From Rickettsiella endosymbiont of Rhagonycha lignosa (GTDB lineage: Bacteria; Pseudomonadota; Gammaproteobacteria; Diplorickettsiales; Diplorickettsiaceae), in contig NZ_OZ035011.1 in NCBI RefSeq assembly GCF_964031165.1, forward strand, positions 1,230,001-1,294,000: a DNA stretch of 64,000 bases, in the 5' to 3' direction. Shown here in pieces: positions 30,178 to 42,138 of this stretch. Every line of letters starts with the position of its first letter. The first letter of the stretch is position 1. The position numbers and the translations under genes are program-made. The notes beneath the pieces were generated by a model that was not told where the DNA came from, searched no databases, and saw nothing but the letters and a program-made list of their open reading frames with translations.

Positions 30178-31209
30178 ATGTCTCATTTATCAAAAATAAA
30201 AACTTTAAAAAGTGTCTTTTTAAGTATTTCTTTAGTCACAAGCAGTTTGTATGCTCTAAGCAGTTATGCGAATATAGGTCCAGTCCCCACACCCGATTTT
30301 ACAACGATCAGTGTAAAAAACTTAGTAGCGGGCTATGGTAGTACAGCCATTTCAAAAAATCTAATGAACACCGCACCCATGGGTGATGATTTAACTATCG
30401 CTATTAACAATGCACAAGCGGCTTATTTATTATCTGGCAGCTCTCCTTTAGAAAGCTTAACGCAACAGCAGCTTATCCAATCAGCTAATTTAAACGATAA
30501 AAACAATAATATATTAGCTTTTCTTTGGGATCCCAATACAAAAATCAACCCTAATCTAGAAAAAAACCCTTTAAGCTCTATTGATATCAATAGTTTACTC
30601 CAGCCTATTAGCTATAATGATACTGAAGCTGCAGCAGCTAAAAATGTGATTAACGCTTTAAGTGGTTCTTTAATGCCTATTAACACCATAAATTTCAATC
30701 AATTGGTTGCAAATTTATCGGGAGACAAAGAAAATAACCTGAAATATGAATTACAAAAAAAACAAACTCAAGCCTATCTTGCATCTTTGCGTAGTTATTT
30801 AGCTACGCAAACTATGGCACTCAGTAATCTTTATCAACTTTATGCAGAAAGGCAACCCATCGATCCTAGCAAAGCAGATCCTGCTGTGCGGTCTTCACTA
30901 GCAACATTAAGTGGTCAGACATCGGGTCCCATCAGTTTATTAAAATTAGAAAATATTATGACAACACGCCGAATTCTGGATAAAAATTGGTATAAAAATG
31001 ATTTAATTAATGAAAATCCCGCTACTTTACAACGCCAACAAGTGGAGTTATTAGCAGAAAATTTATCTGAAAGTTATCAAATACGGATGACATTAGAGCG
31101 TTTACTCGCTACTATGTCCGTTTTAGTTTTAGAGTTTAATGGACAAATTCGCACCCAATTGCAAACTCAAATACAAAGTATTAATAACCCTCAGCAAGCA
31201 TCAGGATAA
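30178..31209 (+). CDS. icmX: IcmX, Dot/Icm periplasmic protein
   Basis: A secreted/periplasmic component of the Dot/Icm system, 343 residues (the Legionella protein is longer, about 466). A signal peptide (VFLSISLVTSSLYALSSYA, ~12-31) is followed by a mature domain with the IcmX-like YLASLRSYLATQTMALSNLY block near 200-220 and LAENLSESYQIRMTLERLL near 292-310. AGGA lies 7 nt before the ATG. It is the third gene of the icmW unit, 35 bp after the proline-rich gene and 18 bp before dxs. The assignment relies on these segments and on gene order. Confidence 0.82.
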   Translation: MSHLSKIKTLKSVFLSISLVTSSLYALSSYANIGPVPTPDFTTISVKNLVAGYGSTAISKNLMNTAPMGDDLTIAINNAQAAYLLSGSSPLESLTQQQLIQSANLNDKNNNILAFLWDPNTKINPNLEKNPLSSIDINSLLQPISYNDTEAAAAKNVINALSGSLMPINTINFNQLVANLSGDKENNLKYELQKKQTQAYLASLRSYLATQTMALSNLYQLYAERQPIDPSKADPAVRSSLATLSGQTSGPISLLKLENIMTTRRILDKNWYKNDLINENPATLQRQQVELLAENLSESYQIRMTLERLLATMSVLVLEFNGQIRTQLQTQIQSINNPQQASG

Positions 31210-31227
31210 TTTTCTCTTATAAACTAC

Positions 31228-33108
31228 ATGGAATTTAAAAATATCACATGCTCTTTATTAGAACAGATTAATTCTCCCATGCAGTTGCGTGAACTCACAC
31301 CTACGCAACTGCCACAATTAGCGACTGAGCTCAGAGAGTTTCTTATTCAAACGCTAGATCAATGTGGAGGTCACTTTGCGGCTAACTTAGGAACCGTAGA
31401 ATTAACTATTGCTTTGCATTATGTATTTAATACGCCACATGATCATATTATTTGGGATGTCGGCCATCAGGCTTATGCGCATAAAATTATTACTGGTCGA
31501 CGCGAAAAACTATGTAGCATTCGAAAAACTCATGGTTTAGCGCCCTTTCCTTCCCGCGAAGAAAGTTCATTCGATAGTTTTGGCGTTGGCCATTCGAGCA
31601 CCTCGATTAGCGCCGCATTAGGATTTAGTGTCGCAGCAAAAAAAAATAACACCGGTCAAAAAGCGATTGCAGTCATAGGCGACGGTGCGATGACCGCGGG
31701 TATGGCATTTGAAGCCTTAAATCACGCAGGCGATATCCATGCGGATCTTTTAGTCGTACTCAATGATAACGATATGTCGATTTCCAATAATGTCGGCGCT
31801 TTATCTAATTATTTTGCCCGCATATTATCCAGTAAACTTTATTCAAGTGTCAGAGAAGGCAGTAAAAGAATTTTAGAATCTATTCCTAGTGTACGTAAAC
31901 TTGCTAAACGTACTGAAGAGCATGTTAAAGGGATGTTAGTTCCAGGTACTTTATTTGAAGAATTAGGTTTTAATTATATTGGTCCGATTGATGGTCATGA
32001 CTTACCTTTATTAATGAATACTTTAAGTAATTTAAGTCAGTTATCCGGGCCACAACTTGTTCATGTTATTACAACCAAAGGCAAAGGTTATGCCGCTGCA
32101 GAACAAAACCCGATTGCTTATCATGCTGTCAATCCACATTTTTTAGCGCCTGTTTTACCCTCTAGTGTGGACAAACCCAAACCGAAAACCTACGCAAATA
32201 TTTTTGGGCAATGGATTTGTGATATGGCTGCTATCGATGAACGTGTAATCGCGATTACACCGGCGATGCGCGAAGGATCTGACCTGATAGAATTTTCCGA
32301 ACGTTATCCGGATCGTTATTTTGACGTTGGCATCGCAGAACAACATGCGGTTACTTTCGCCGCAGGTCTAGCCTGCGCAGGTCAAAAACCGGTCGTCGCC
32401 ATCTATTCTACCTTTTTACAACGTGCTTATGATCAACTGATACATGATGTTGCATTACAAAATCTCCCGGTATTGTTTGCTTTAGATAGGTCCGGAATCG
32501 TCGGTGGGGATGGCGCTACGCACCATGGTTGCTTTGATCTATCCTATCTGCGTTGTATTCCAAATCTGACGATCATGACACCGAGTAATGAAAACGAATT
32601 AAGACAAATGCTTTATACTGGTTTTCAACTCCCAACGCCTTGTGCAGTACGCTATCCACGCGGCGTAGGAGTAGGTGTTTCAGTTGAAAAAGAAATGTCG
32701 TGTATACCTATCGGTAAAGCGGAACTCCGTCGTAAGGGGCACTCAATTGCATTACTGGCGTTTGGCCCAATGCTACAACCCGCACTCAGCGTCGGTGAGT
32801 CATTGGATGCCACTGTAATCAATATGCGTTTCGTCAAACCTTTAGACGAAAAACTGTTGCGAAACCTAGCAAAAACTCATGGCTTATTGGTCAGTTTAGA
32901 AGAAAATGTTAAGGTAGGTGGTGCAGGATCAGCGGTGAGTGAATTTTTACACCAACAAGGGATTGCTTGTGATGTATTGATCCTAGGACTTCCGGATCGA
33001 TTTATTGAACATGGTGACCCAAATACATTGCTTGCAGGAGTTAATTTAGATGCAACCACTATCTTATCCGTTATTGAACAACGACTAGCACTATCACTAA
33101 CTTTTTAG
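31228..33108 (+). CDS. dxs: 1-deoxy-D-xylulose-5-phosphate synthase
   Basis: A thiamine-diphosphate enzyme that condenses pyruvate and glyceraldehyde-3-phosphate, the first step of the non-mevalonate isoprenoid pathway; 626 residues. Seen: [23 protein letters not shown] split over about 68-90, [31 protein letters not shown] (ThDP/Mg site, ~151-168), [10 protein letters not shown], the catalytic Glu block [17 protein letters not shown] near 371-387, and [15 protein letters not shown]. No clear Shine-Dalgarno is visible before the ATG, only AT-rich sequence 18 bp after icmX, so it may be translated by read-over from icmX. Confidence 0.97.
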   Translation: MEFKNITCSLLEQINSPMQLRELTPTQLPQLATELREFLIQTLDQCGGHFAANLGTVELTIALHYVFNTPHDHIIWDVGHQAYAHKIITGRREKLCSIRKTHGLAPFPSREESSFDSFGVGHSSTSISAALGFSVAAKKNNTGQKAIAVIGDGAMTAGMAFEALNHAGDIHADLLVVLNDNDMSISNNVGALSNYFARILSSKLYSSVREGSKRILESIPSVRKLAKRTEEHVKGMLVPGTLFEELGFNYIGPIDGHDLPLLMNTLSNLSQLSGPQLVHVITTKGKGYAAAEQNPIAYHAVNPHFLAPVLPSSVDKPKPKTYANIFGQWICDMAAIDERVIAITPAMREGSDLIEFSERYPDRYFDVGIAEQHAVTFAAGLACAGQKPVVAIYSTFLQRAYDQLIHDVALQNLPVLFALDRSGIVGGDGATHHGCFDLSYLRCIPNLTIMTPSNENELRQMLYTGFQLPTPCAVRYPRGVGVGVSVEKEMSCIPIGKAELRRKGHSIALLAFGPMLQPALSVGESLDATVINMRFVKPLDEKLLRNLAKTHGLLVSLEENVKVGGAGSAVSEFLHQQGIACDVLILGLPDRFIEHGDPNTLLAGVNLDATTILSVIEQRLALSLTF

Positions 33109-33169
33109 TACAGTGAGCACATTTTCTGGGCTTTTGTTGAGTAAAGCACACTGAGACTTTTTTATATTT

Positions 33170-35878
33170 ATGATTTCTAAGCTGTTAAGTAAGTTTATTC
33201 CTAGCCGTAATCAACGACTGCTAAAACAATTTGAAAAAACCGTTGTTGACATTAATACGCTAGAACCCAGCATGCAAAGTTTATCTGATTCGCAATTACA
33301 AGCAAAAACGTCCGAATTTAAAGCTCGCCTACAAGATGGCTGCTCTTTAGATGAATTGCTAATCGAAGCATTTGCAGTAGTGCGCGAAGCAAGTACTCGT
33401 GTGTTAGGTTTGCGTCATTTCGACGTACAATTAATTGGTGGCATGGTTTTACATAATGGTAAAATTGCTGAAATGCGTACCGGAGAAGGTAAAACCTTAG
33501 TCGCTACCTTGCCTGCCTACCTGAATGCGTTAAGTGGTTTAGGTGTACATATTGTGACTGTCAACGATTATCTTGCCAAACGCGATGCAGAATGGATGAA
33601 ACCTGTTTATGACTTTTTAGGCTTAACTACGGGCGTGATTGTTTCTGATCTTCCATTAGCTGAACGTCAAGCGGCGTATGCTGCGGATATTACCTATGGT
33701 ACTAATAATGAATTTGGCTTTGATTATCTACGCGATAATATGGCTTTTTCATTGGCAGAAAAATCCCAACGTATTTTAAATTTTGCTATAGTCGATGAAG
33801 TGGATTCCATCTTGATTGATGAAGCACGTACTCCGTTAATCATTTCCGGTGCTAGTGAAGAAAGCTCGGAACTTTATATCAAAATCAATCAAATTATACC
33901 TAAACTCGTTTTAAGAAAAGAAGAGGACGGCCTTGGTGATTTTTATCTCGATGAAAAAGCCAAACAAGCCTACTTAACCGAAGAAGGACATCAAAAATTA
34001 GAAGAGTTATTAGTTAAACAAGGCTTATTAAATCCAGGCGAAAATTTATATCATCTGACTAATATTGGTTTGATGCATCATGTTTATGCGGCTTTACGTG
34101 CCCATTATTTATTCCAACGCGACATTGATTATATTGTGCAAAATAATCAAGTTATTATTGTTGATGAGCATACTGGCCGTTTAATGTCAGGTCGGCGCTG
34201 GTCAGATGGTTTACATCAAGCAGTTGAAGCAAAAGAAAAAGCCAATATCCAAAACGAAAACCAAACCTTAGCTTCGATTACGTTTCAAAATTATTTCCGT
34301 TTGTATCATAAACTGGCCGGGATGACGGGCACGGCCGATACTGAAGCGTATGAATTTCAACAAATTTATAATTTAGAAGTTGTTGTAATTCCCACGCATT
34401 TGCCTGTTTCTCGTTCAGATTTAGCCGATCAAATTTATCTGACTAAAGATGAAAAGTTTAATGCGATCATCGACGATATTAAATCCTGTCAAGCACATAA
34501 GCAACCGGTATTAGTCGGTACCGCATCGATAGAAACATCGGAATATTTGTCAAAACTATTAGAAAAAGAAAATATTCCCCATCAAGTACTGAATGCCAAA
34601 TTTCACGAAAAAGAAGCACAAATTATTGCCGAAGCCGGCCGGCCTGGAACGGTAACGATTGCCACAAACATGGCCGGACGAGGAACAGACATTGTGTTAG
34701 GTGGTAATTTAAAAGCCGAGCTTGCCGCTTTGCCAATTGAGAGTTCCGCCGAAGAAATTGCACAACATAAACTTAATTGGCAAAAAAAACATGATGAAGT
34801 AATTGCGGCAGGTGGTCTACATATCCTCGGTAGCGAACGTCATGAATCACGCCGTATCGATAATCAATTACGTGGTCGCTCAGGACGACAAGGTGATCCT
34901 GGCTCTTCACGTTTTTATTTATCATTACAAGATAATTTAATGCGGATTTTTGCCTCGGATCGAGTGGCCATGATTATGCAAAAAATTGGCATGCAGCCCG
35001 GTGAAGCCATTGAACATCGCTGGATAACACGCGCGATTGAAAATGCGCAACGTAAAGTTGAGGGTCGTAATTTTGATGTACGCAAGCAATTATTAGAATT
35101 TGATAACGTCGCAAACGAACAACGTAAAGTAATTTATGAGCAACGTAACGAATTATTAGCTACAGAAGATATTTCTCCCGTCATTAATAATCTCTGGGCT
35201 GATGTTATCTATAGTGCTATTGAGCATTATATCCCTCCACAAAGTTTAGAAGAACAATGGGATATACCCGGCCTAAAAAATCAATTGAAACAAGATTTTT
35301 GTCTAGATTTACCACTAGATACTTGGTTAGAAGATCCTAATTGTCTGGAAGAAAATCTTCGCGAAAAAATATTACTCGCTGCTGAAAACTCTTATGCTGA
35401 GAAAGAAAAATTATTTGGTTCAGCAACATTACATCAAGTTGAAAAAACTTTGATGCTACAAACACTTGATAGTTTATGGAAAGATCATTTAGCTGCAATG
35501 GATCATTTACGCCAAGGAATACATTTGCGTGGTTATGCGCAAAAAAATCCCAAGCAAGAATATAAGCGTGAATCCTTTATGTTGTTTGCTGAACTTTTAG
35601 AACAGCTCAAATATCAAGTCATTAGTTTACTTAGTTGTCTGCAAATAAGAGCACCTGAAGATGCGGAACGTTTAGAAGAACAACGACGTCAACAAATGCC
35701 ACAATTACTTGATTTTCAACATCAAGATTTACTGGCTGCTGAGGAAGAATCATTAACGAGCGAAACCACCTCTGCGCGTCTTAGCACACAACGAAATTCG
35801 AATAAAACCGGCCGCAATGATCCTTGTCCTTGCGGTTCTGGAAAAAAATATAAACATTGCCATGGTCAAATAAATTAA
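33170..35878 (+). CDS. secA: Preprotein translocase ATPase SecA
   Basis: The motor ATPase of the Sec pathway at the inner membrane; 902 residues, normal length. Walker A MRTGEGKT at about 101-108, [69 protein letters not shown] and [21 protein letters not shown] are all present. The C-terminal zinc/SecB-binding motif is [14 protein letters not shown]. It is a complete canonical SecA, which makes the SecA-like core of the giant protein an additional paralogous ATPase rather than the housekeeping one. Confidence 0.98.
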   Translation: MISKLLSKFIPSRNQRLLKQFEKTVVDINTLEPSMQSLSDSQLQAKTSEFKARLQDGCSLDELLIEAFAVVREASTRVLGLRHFDVQLIGGMVLHNGKIAEMRTGEGKTLVATLPAYLNALSGLGVHIVTVNDYLAKRDAEWMKPVYDFLGLTTGVIVSDLPLAERQAAYAADITYGTNNEFGFDYLRDNMAFSLAEKSQRILNFAIVDEVDSILIDEARTPLIISGASEESSELYIKINQIIPKLVLRKEEDGLGDFYLDEKAKQAYLTEEGHQKLEELLVKQGLLNPGENLYHLTNIGLMHHVYAALRAHYLFQRDIDYIVQNNQVIIVDEHTGRLMSGRRWSDGLHQAVEAKEKANIQNENQTLASITFQNYFRLYHKLAGMTGTADTEAYEFQQIYNLEVVVIPTHLPVSRSDLADQIYLTKDEKFNAIIDDIKSCQAHKQPVLVGTASIETSEYLSKLLEKENIPHQVLNAKFHEKEAQIIAEAGRPGTVTIATNMAGRGTDIVLGGNLKAELAALPIESSAEEIAQHKLNWQKKHDEVIAAGGLHILGSERHESRRIDNQLRGRSGRQGDPGSSRFYLSLQDNLMRIFASDRVAMIMQKIGMQPGEAIEHRWITRAIENAQRKVEGRNFDVRKQLLEFDNVANEQRKVIYEQRNELLATEDISPVINNLWADVIYSAIEHYIPPQSLEEQWDIPGLKNQLKQDFCLDLPLDTWLEDPNCLEENLREKILLAAENSYAEKEKLFGSATLHQVEKTLMLQTLDSLWKDHLAAMDHLRQGIHLRGYAQKNPKQEYKRESFMLFAELLEQLKYQVISLLSCLQIRAPEDAERLEEQRRQQMPQLLDFQHQDLLAAEEESLTSETTSARLSTQRNSNKTGRNDPCPCGSGKKYKHCHGQIN

Positions 35879-35880
35879 TT

Positions 35881-36006
35881 TATACTCATAGCAATTGGAT
35901 TTTTGGCAAGGCGCCGTGAGAATGAAGCAACCGAAGTGTATTCAAGATACATGAGGATTGCGAATTGAGTGGCAACACAGACAAAAATTCAAGTGCGAAG
36001 AGTATA
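35881..36006. repeat. Dispersed ~125-bp element, copy A
   Basis: Begins TATACTC and ends GAGTATA, with about 25-nt imperfect terminal inverted repeats. Internal landmarks are GGATTTTTGGCAAG near the left end, ATGAGGATTGCG in the middle, and GGCAACACAGACAAAAATTC near the right end. It fills the secA-map gap. Copies with the same landmarks occur at 41945-42067 and 61816-61940, plus a diverged reverse copy near 56669. Confidence 0.85.
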
Positions 36007-36027
36007 TGAAGAGCTTAATTAAATAAT

Positions 36028-36804
36028 ATGTCCCCTATTATTATAAAAACGGCCGCAGAGATTGAGAAAATGCGCATCGCAGGTCAGCTCGCTGCAGAAG
36101 TTTTAGAAATGATCGAACCCCATGTGAAATTGGGCGTTACCACCAATCAGCTCGATAAAATCTGCCATGATTATATCGTCAATGAACAACGTGCAATTCC
36201 TGCCCCTTTAAATTATCGGGGTTTTCCGAAATCAATTTGTACTTCTATCAATCATCAGGTCTGCCATGGTATTCCCAGCGAACGACTATTAAAAGACGGA
36301 GATCTAATTAATATTGATATTACTATTATTAAAGACGGTTATCATGGTGATACCAGTAAAATGTTTTTTGTGGGTAAGGCTTCGATATTAGCGCAACGTT
36401 TATCAAAAATAACGCAAGAATGTTTATACAAAGCGATACGCTTGGTTAAACCTGGTATTTATCTGGGTGATATTGGTGCCTGTATACAACAGTGTGCCGA
36501 ATCAGAAGGCTTTTCTGTGGTACGTGAATATTGTGGTCATGGCATTGGTCGACTCTTTCATGAAGATCTGCAAGTACTGCACTATGGTCAAGCCGGAACC
36601 GGTGTTCAATTGGTCCCTGGTATGACTTTCACTATTGAGCCTATGATCAATGCTGGTAAACGTTTTACTAAACTAATGCCGGATCAATGGACGGTGGTAA
36701 CAAAAGATCATAGCTTATCCGCGCAATGGGAACATACACTACTTGTCACCGAAACCGGCTACGAAGTATTTACTAAGCGTAGTGAAGAGCAAGATTTGAT
36801 CTAG
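36028..36804 (+). CDS. map: Methionine aminopeptidase, type I
   Basis: Removes the N-terminal methionine from new proteins; 258 residues. The metal ligands of the pita-bread fold are visible: the two Asp in NIDITIIKDGYHGDTSKMF, the His in YCGHGIGRLFHEDLQ, the Glu in FTIEPMI, and the last Glu in QWEHTLLVT. CHGIP before them is the substrate-side His motif. The gene follows copy A of the dispersed element and stands alone; the ribosome site is weak. Confidence 0.97.
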   Translation: MSPIIIKTAAEIEKMRIAGQLAAEVLEMIEPHVKLGVTTNQLDKICHDYIVNEQRAIPAPLNYRGFPKSICTSINHQVCHGIPSERLLKDGDLINIDITIIKDGYHGDTSKMFFVGKASILAQRLSKITQECLYKAIRLVKPGIYLGDIGACIQQCAESEGFSVVREYCGHGIGRLFHEDLQVLHYGQAGTGVQLVPGMTFTIEPMINAGKRFTKLMPDQWTVVTKDHSLSAQWEHTLLVTETGYEVFTKRSEEQDLI

Positions 36805-36954
36805 CTTTTAGAAAATTTTAGAAAAATAGCAACCCCATGTGTCTTTTTATTTTGCATAACTTGAATGCTTAGTTGATTTGAAGTTGTTAAGCCTCTATAG
36901 TCTTTAATTCTGCGTATTTCGTAAATAAAAGCGTCAAAAAAAAGATAATAATAT

Positions 36955-37992
36955 ATGTTAAAACGCTTAATTGCTTATGTATTTCTATTTGGCTTAATTG
37001 CTGCTAGTACAATTTGTCTAGTATTAGATAGTAAAAAAAACACTGCTCTAACCCCTTCTACATTGGTTGAAGCGACCCAAGTGCGCTCACAATTTTGGCA
37101 AGACACACTTCAGGCTATTGGAAGTTTATCGGCAAGCCAAGGTGTGGTTATTAAAGCTGAAACCACGGGCCGAATTAGTGCTATTTATTTCCGATCGGGT
37201 GATAACGTTAAAACGGGAGATCCGTTAGTACAACTTAATCCAGCTATTTTAAAAGCCCAGTTAGATGCAGCGCAGGCCGAAACTCAACTCAGTAAAGCCG
37301 ATTATGCACGTGGTTTAACCCTTTTTAAAAAAAAGGTGTTCGCAAAAGCTGATCTAGATAAAGTTGCAGCGAGTTATCATGCTAATCTTGCCAAGCAAGC
37401 ACAAATTGCAGCCGCACTCGACCAAACACTCATACGTGCACCTTTTAGTGGCCAACTAGGACTACGCATGGTCAACTTAGGGGATATCATCGATCCGAAT
37501 AAACCTATCGTTAATTTAGATGTTATTAACCCATTGCGAGTTGATTTTAACATTCCTGGAACCGCCGCCAATAAAATCACTCTAGGTAGTAAGGTATTTA
37601 TTCACTCAAGTGCTTATCCAGATAAAACAATTGTTGGCACTATTTATGCTGTAGATTCACATATCGATAACGACACGCGCAGCTTAAGTGTGCGAGCCAG
37701 TCTTAACAACCCAAAAAAAGAATTATTACCTGGTGCATTTGTCGATATCAACATTAATTTAGGTCTTCCAGAAACCTTAATTATCGTTCCAGAAACCGCG
37801 GTTAATAGTGATCAAAATGGCAATTACGTTTATCGCATCATTAAACAAAGAGCGATTAAAACTCCGGTCATTATTCGCTTTCATCAAAATGGAGAAATAG
37901 GTTTAAGTTCAGGCATTCATACAGGCGATCAAATTATTAGTGTCGGTGGTTTTAAAGTACAAGCCAATTCAGTCGTAATAGTTAAGAGATAG
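36955..37992 (+). CDS. RND efflux periplasmic adaptor (membrane fusion protein)
   Basis: The HlyD/AcrA-type adaptor that joins an RND pump to an outer-membrane channel; 345 residues. An N-terminal membrane anchor (~residues 3-23) is followed by the biotinyl-lipoyl-like half motif GVVIKAETTGRISAIYF and PLVQLNPAIL. A short coiled-coil hairpin (~90-145, AQAETQLSKADYARGL...) follows, then the barrel domain (TLIRAPFSGQLGLRMVNLGD and DNDTRSLSVRASLNN). It ends 4 bp before the pump gene, so they are one operon. No outer-membrane channel or regulator gene is adjacent. Substrates are unknown. Confidence 0.92.
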   Translation: MLKRLIAYVFLFGLIAASTICLVLDSKKNTALTPSTLVEATQVRSQFWQDTLQAIGSLSASQGVVIKAETTGRISAIYFRSGDNVKTGDPLVQLNPAILKAQLDAAQAETQLSKADYARGLTLFKKKVFAKADLDKVAASYHANLAKQAQIAAALDQTLIRAPFSGQLGLRMVNLGDIIDPNKPIVNLDVINPLRVDFNIPGTAANKITLGSKVFIHSSAYPDKTIVGTIYAVDSHIDNDTRSLSVRASLNNPKKELLPGAFVDININLGLPETLIIVPETAVNSDQNGNYVYRIIKQRAIKTPVIIRFHQNGEIGLSSGIHTGDQIISVGGFKVQANSVVIVKR

Positions 37993-37996
37993 ACTC

Positions 37997-40900
37997 ATGC
38001 AATTCACTGAACTGTTCATCCGCAAACCCATATTAAGTATCGTTTTAAGTTTGTTCATTTTGCTAGTCGGTATTAAGGCATTTTTATCATTACCCATACG
38101 TTTATATCCTTCCATATCCCCTTCTGTCATAAACATACAAACCACTTATCCTGGTGCTCCTGCACAATTAATGGAAAGCTTTGTTACTACCCCTTTAGAA
38201 AATGCTTTAGGCGGTATTGAAGGGATAGATATTATGCATTCTTCTAGCAAGCAAAGTACTAGTCAAATCACCTTACAATTTAAGCTCGGTTATGATCTGA
38301 CTAAAGCGATGACTAATGTCAGTAATGCAATTGCTTCAGTACGCAAGCAATTACCTAAAGAAGTATTAGACCCCGTTATTAATACCAAAGATCCAGAGGC
38401 CGATCCAACACTTTTCATTTCATTTACTAGTCATACATTAAGTCTTCCTGCAATTACTGACTACCTGGTTCGAGTTATCCAACCGCAATTACAAACTATT
38501 CCTGGAGTTAGCCAAGCACAAATATTTGGAGATAATAATTATGCGCTGCGAATATGGCTTGATCCGATAAAAATGGCTGCTCATCAAGTCACTGCTAGCG
38601 ACATTATGACAGCCCTACAACAAAATAATATTCAATCAGCCTCTGGGTCACTGATTACTCCGAATCAAATCATTAGTATCAATACCAATACGGATATACA
38701 TACCGCAGCAGAATTAAATAATTTAGTTATTCGGAAACAAAATAATTATTTAGTGCGGTTGTCCGATGTAGGACAAGCTGTTCTTGGTGTTGAGTCCGAT
38801 GAAACTAGCGCTACTATTAATGGGAATAAACAATCCGTCATCATGGGTATAATCCCTCTTAGTACAGCTAATCCTTTAGATGTTTCCAAAGCAGTCTTAA
38901 CGCAATTACCTGAATTAGAAAAAGCAGCTCCGGCCGATATAAAAATTCATTTAGTATGGAATTCAGCAAAATTTATTGCTGCATCCTTACATGATGTCAA
39001 ACAAACTATTTTTGAGGCATGTTTATTTGTATTTGTCATCATGTTTTTATTTCTTGCTAATTTTCGTGCGGGTTTAATTCCTTTAGTCACTATTCCTTTA
39101 TCATTAATGGGCGTCTGCGTCGTTATGTTAATTCTAGGTTATACGTTAAATGTATTAACTTTCTTAGCCTGGGTTTTGGGTATTGGCTTAGTCGTAGATG
39201 ATGCAATCGTTGTATTGGAAAATATCCATCGTCATATCCGTTTAGGAAAAACACCGGAAAATGCAGCCATCATCGGCACTAAGGAAATTGGGTTTGCTAT
39301 CGTCGCTATGACATTAACCTTAGCCGCCGTTTATGCGCCCATCGGTTTTATCAACGACATGAGCGGTATATTATTTCGTGAATTTGCGTTCACTTTGACT
39401 GCAGCAGTGATTATTTCAGGCTTAATTGCTTTAATACTTTCACCGATGATGTGCGCTAAACTTTTGAAACATGAAGTGGCCTCTCGTTTTAGCCTAAAAG
39501 TCGAGCTTTTTTTTAATGTCATGATAGCCACTTATAAAAAATATTTACTTTTAGCAATAACACATCGAAAAAAAATGTTAAGTATGGGAGTAATAATTTA
39601 TTTAGTTTGTTTCGGATTATTTAAAACCTTACCTAGTGAGTTAGCTCCGCAAGAAGATCAAGGTTTCATCATAACTGCTGTATCTGGACCTACATCTGCT
39701 AATCTAGCCTACATGGAAAAGTATATGGCTAAAATTCAAGCTATCTATAAATCCATGCCCGAGATAGATACTTTTATTAGCTTAATAGGAAATCCTATCA
39801 CTAATAACGCGCTCTCTTTTTTAATTTTAAAGCCTTGGCAAGAGCGAAATAAATCTAGCGCCGATATTATTCAAACTTTATTTAAGCGTTTTTGGGGAAT
39901 CACGGGTCTACAAGCATATTCATTTAGTCCTCATGCCTTACCTGGTGCAACGGGCCATGCGCCCTTGATGTTCGTTCTTAAGAGTACCGATAGCTATGAT
40001 ACCTTGAATCAATTAAGCAATAAATTCCAATTAGCCATTACAAAAAATAATCCGCGTATTTTAGGTCTACAATCCGATCTCAACATGGATGCTGAACAAA
40101 TCCAACTCAATATTGATAGAGATAAAGCCAATTCATTAGGTATCGCCATGCGTGACATAGCAAATAGTTTAAATATACTTATTGGTACACCACAGGCAAG
40201 TCTTGTAAACTGGGATGGTCGTAGTTATCAGGTAATCCCACAATTATATAGAAATTTTATGAGTACCGATCAACAACTAAAGCTCATTAATGTACGTGGA
40301 CAAAATAACAAACTGATTCCTTTAGCTAACTTCATCAATATAAAAAATTCTTTTACCGCCTTAAGCCTCAATCATTTTCAACAATTACGTTCCGTTACTT
40401 TGAGTGCTAATCTTGCTCCAGGTTATACCATTGGTCAGGCAGTCCATTATTTGACACAAATGGCAGATAAAATTCTTCCTCAAAATGTTCAAATTGATTT
40501 TTCAGGAGAAACACGTCAATTTTTTCAAGCAGGAAATAGTATGGAGCAAACCTTTTTGTTTGCATTGTTATTTATTTTTCTAGTCCTGGCTGCTCAATTT
40601 GAAAGCTTTCGCGCACCTTTTATTATCCTAATAGCCGTACCCTTATCGTTAACTGGAGCTTTATTTGCACTGCATTGTGCGGGTGGAAGTTTAAATATTT
40701 ATACGCAAATTGGATTAATAACTTTAATTGGGCTCATTACTAAGCATGGTATTTTAATTGTAGAATTTGCCAGACAATTACAAAAACATCGACATGTTTC
40801 TGGGCAACAAGCTATCATCGAAGCCTCTGCATTACGTTTACGTCCTATTATCATGACCACAACAACTATGTTATTGGCGGCCGCTCCATTGGTAATGGTG

Positions 40901-41086
40901 AATGGGCCAGGCGCCCATGCACGCAATCAATTGGGTTGGGTAATTTTAGGGGGAATGTCTGTCGGTACACTTTTTACCTTATTTATTTTGCCGGTAGTCT
41001 ATACTTTGATTTATTATTCCAAATCAAGTCCTGATAAAATTAATAAACCAGAAGGTAAAACCGAAACAATTACTGCAAACGAATAA
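37997..41086 (+). CDS. RND-family multidrug efflux pump, inner-membrane subunit
   Basis: A proton-driven AcrB/MexF-type transporter of 1029 residues with about 12 membrane segments and two large periplasmic loops. The N-terminal [16 protein letters not shown] start, the [19 protein letters not shown] porter block, and the proton-relay segment [16 protein letters not shown] with its paired Asp are present. The C-terminal [19 protein letters not shown] carries the relay Lys. GANEN-type relatives in the multidrug branch (HAE1) share this layout; heavy-metal pumps (HME) are less likely. Operon with the adaptor directly upstream. Confidence 0.95.
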   Translation: MQFTELFIRKPILSIVLSLFILLVGIKAFLSLPIRLYPSISPSVINIQTTYPGAPAQLMESFVTTPLENALGGIEGIDIMHSSSKQSTSQITLQFKLGYDLTKAMTNVSNAIASVRKQLPKEVLDPVINTKDPEADPTLFISFTSHTLSLPAITDYLVRVIQPQLQTIPGVSQAQIFGDNNYALRIWLDPIKMAAHQVTASDIMTALQQNNIQSASGSLITPNQIISINTNTDIHTAAELNNLVIRKQNNYLVRLSDVGQAVLGVESDETSATINGNKQSVIMGIIPLSTANPLDVSKAVLTQLPELEKAAPADIKIHLVWNSAKFIAASLHDVKQTIFEACLFVFVIMFLFLANFRAGLIPLVTIPLSLMGVCVVMLILGYTLNVLTFLAWVLGIGLVVDDAIVVLENIHRHIRLGKTPENAAIIGTKEIGFAIVAMTLTLAAVYAPIGFINDMSGILFREFAFTLTAAVIISGLIALILSPMMCAKLLKHEVASRFSLKVELFFNVMIATYKKYLLLAITHRKKMLSMGVIIYLVCFGLFKTLPSELAPQEDQGFIITAVSGPTSANLAYMEKYMAKIQAIYKSMPEIDTFISLIGNPITNNALSFLILKPWQERNKSSADIIQTLFKRFWGITGLQAYSFSPHALPGATGHAPLMFVLKSTDSYDTLNQLSNKFQLAITKNNPRILGLQSDLNMDAEQIQLNIDRDKANSLGIAMRDIANSLNILIGTPQASLVNWDGRSYQVIPQLYRNFMSTDQQLKLINVRGQNNKLIPLANFINIKNSFTALSLNHFQQLRSVTLSANLAPGYTIGQAVHYLTQMADKILPQNVQIDFSGETRQFFQAGNSMEQTFLFALLFIFLVLAAQFESFRAPFIILIAVPLSLTGALFALHCAGGSLNIYTQIGLITLIGLITKHGILIVEFARQLQKHRHVSGQQAIIEASALRLRPIIMTTTTMLLAAAPLVMVNGPGAHARNQLGWVILGGMSVGTLFTLFILPVVYTLIYYSKSSPDKINKPEGKTETITANE

Positions 41087-41120
41087 TTATTTTTATTTAA
41101 ATTCAAAGAGTCTCTCATCT

Positions 41121-41942
41121 ATGACACCATTAAAAACGATTATCGAGAAAGCTTATCAAAATATAAATGAAATTAATCCTGAAACGATTGACGATGCAAG
41201 TAAATCAGCAATTCTAGAAGTTATTCAGTTACTCGATAAAGGTAAACTACGGGTCGCTGAAAAACAACATGATCAATGGTTAGTCCATACATGGATAAAA
41301 GAAGCTATTTTACTATCTTTTCGTATCAATCAGAATGAATTATTTAATGCGGGTTATACACATTACTTCGATAAAATTCCGCTTAAATTCTCTCATTATG
41401 ATAAACAGCAATTTCAACAACAAGGTCTTCGCGTCGTACCTAATGCCTGTGTCCGTCATGGGTCCTATATAGGTAAAAATACTATTCTCATGCCTTCATT
41501 CGTTAACATAGGCGCTTACATTGATGAAGGTAGCATGATAGATACTTGGGCAACCGTAGGTTCCTGTGCACAGATTGGTAAACATGTGCATTTATCAGGC
41601 GGCGTAGGCATTGGTGGAGTATTAGAACCATTACAAGCCAAACCAACCATTATTGAAGATCATTGTTTTATTGGTGCGCGTTCTGAAATCGTAGAAGGTG
41701 TCGTGGTTGAAGAAAATAGTGTCATTGGTATGGGTGTGTTCATAGGAAGTAACACGCCAATTTATAATCGCAAAACGGAAGAAATTATTTACGGACGGGT
41801 TCCTAAAGGCTCAGTCGTGCTTGCTGGAAGTCTGCCTTCTAAAATGGGGCACTGTCATCTTAATTGCGCCATTATTATCAAACAAATTGATGATCGCACC
41901 CGAGCCAAAGTTGCAATTAATGAATTACTTAGAGATAGTTAA
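41121..41942 (+). CDS. dapD: Tetrahydrodipicolinate N-succinyltransferase
   Basis: Makes N-succinyl-2-amino-6-ketopimelate in the succinylase branch of lysine and diaminopimelate synthesis; 273 residues, the family length. An N-terminal helical domain is followed by left-handed beta-helix hexapeptide repeats (about 105-220: [66 protein letters not shown]). The C-terminal [15 protein letters not shown] is typical. It stands alone, 35 bp after the RND pump and just before copy B of the dispersed element. Confidence 0.97.
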   Translation: MTPLKTIIEKAYQNINEINPETIDDASKSAILEVIQLLDKGKLRVAEKQHDQWLVHTWIKEAILLSFRINQNELFNAGYTHYFDKIPLKFSHYDKQQFQQQGLRVVPNACVRHGSYIGKNTILMPSFVNIGAYIDEGSMIDTWATVGSCAQIGKHVHLSGGVGIGGVLEPLQAKPTIIEDHCFIGARSEIVEGVVVEENSVIGMGVFIGSNTPIYNRKTEEIIYGRVPKGSVVLAGSLPSKMGHCHLNCAIIIKQIDDRTRAKVAINELLRDS

Positions 41943-41944
41943 AG

Positions 41945-42067
41945 TATATTCAAAGCAGTTTGATTTTTGGCAAGCTGCGAAAATGGAGCAAACACAGTGT
42001 ATTATAATATAAATGAGGATTGCGGATTGCGCAGCAACACAACAAAAATTCAAATGAGAAGAGTATA
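41945..42067. repeat. Dispersed ~125-bp element, copy B
   Basis: Starts TATATTC (one change from TATACTC) and ends GAGTATA. It carries TTTGATTTTTGGCAAG, AATGAGGATTGCGG and CAACACAACAAAAATTCAA at the positions seen in copy A. It lies immediately after the dapD stop. Confidence 0.82.
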
Positions 42068-42138
42068 ATTGCAGAGATCAAATAACTAGCCTACTATTAT
42101 TACTAAGTCTAACTATTTTTTTCCTAAGGATTTTCCTA

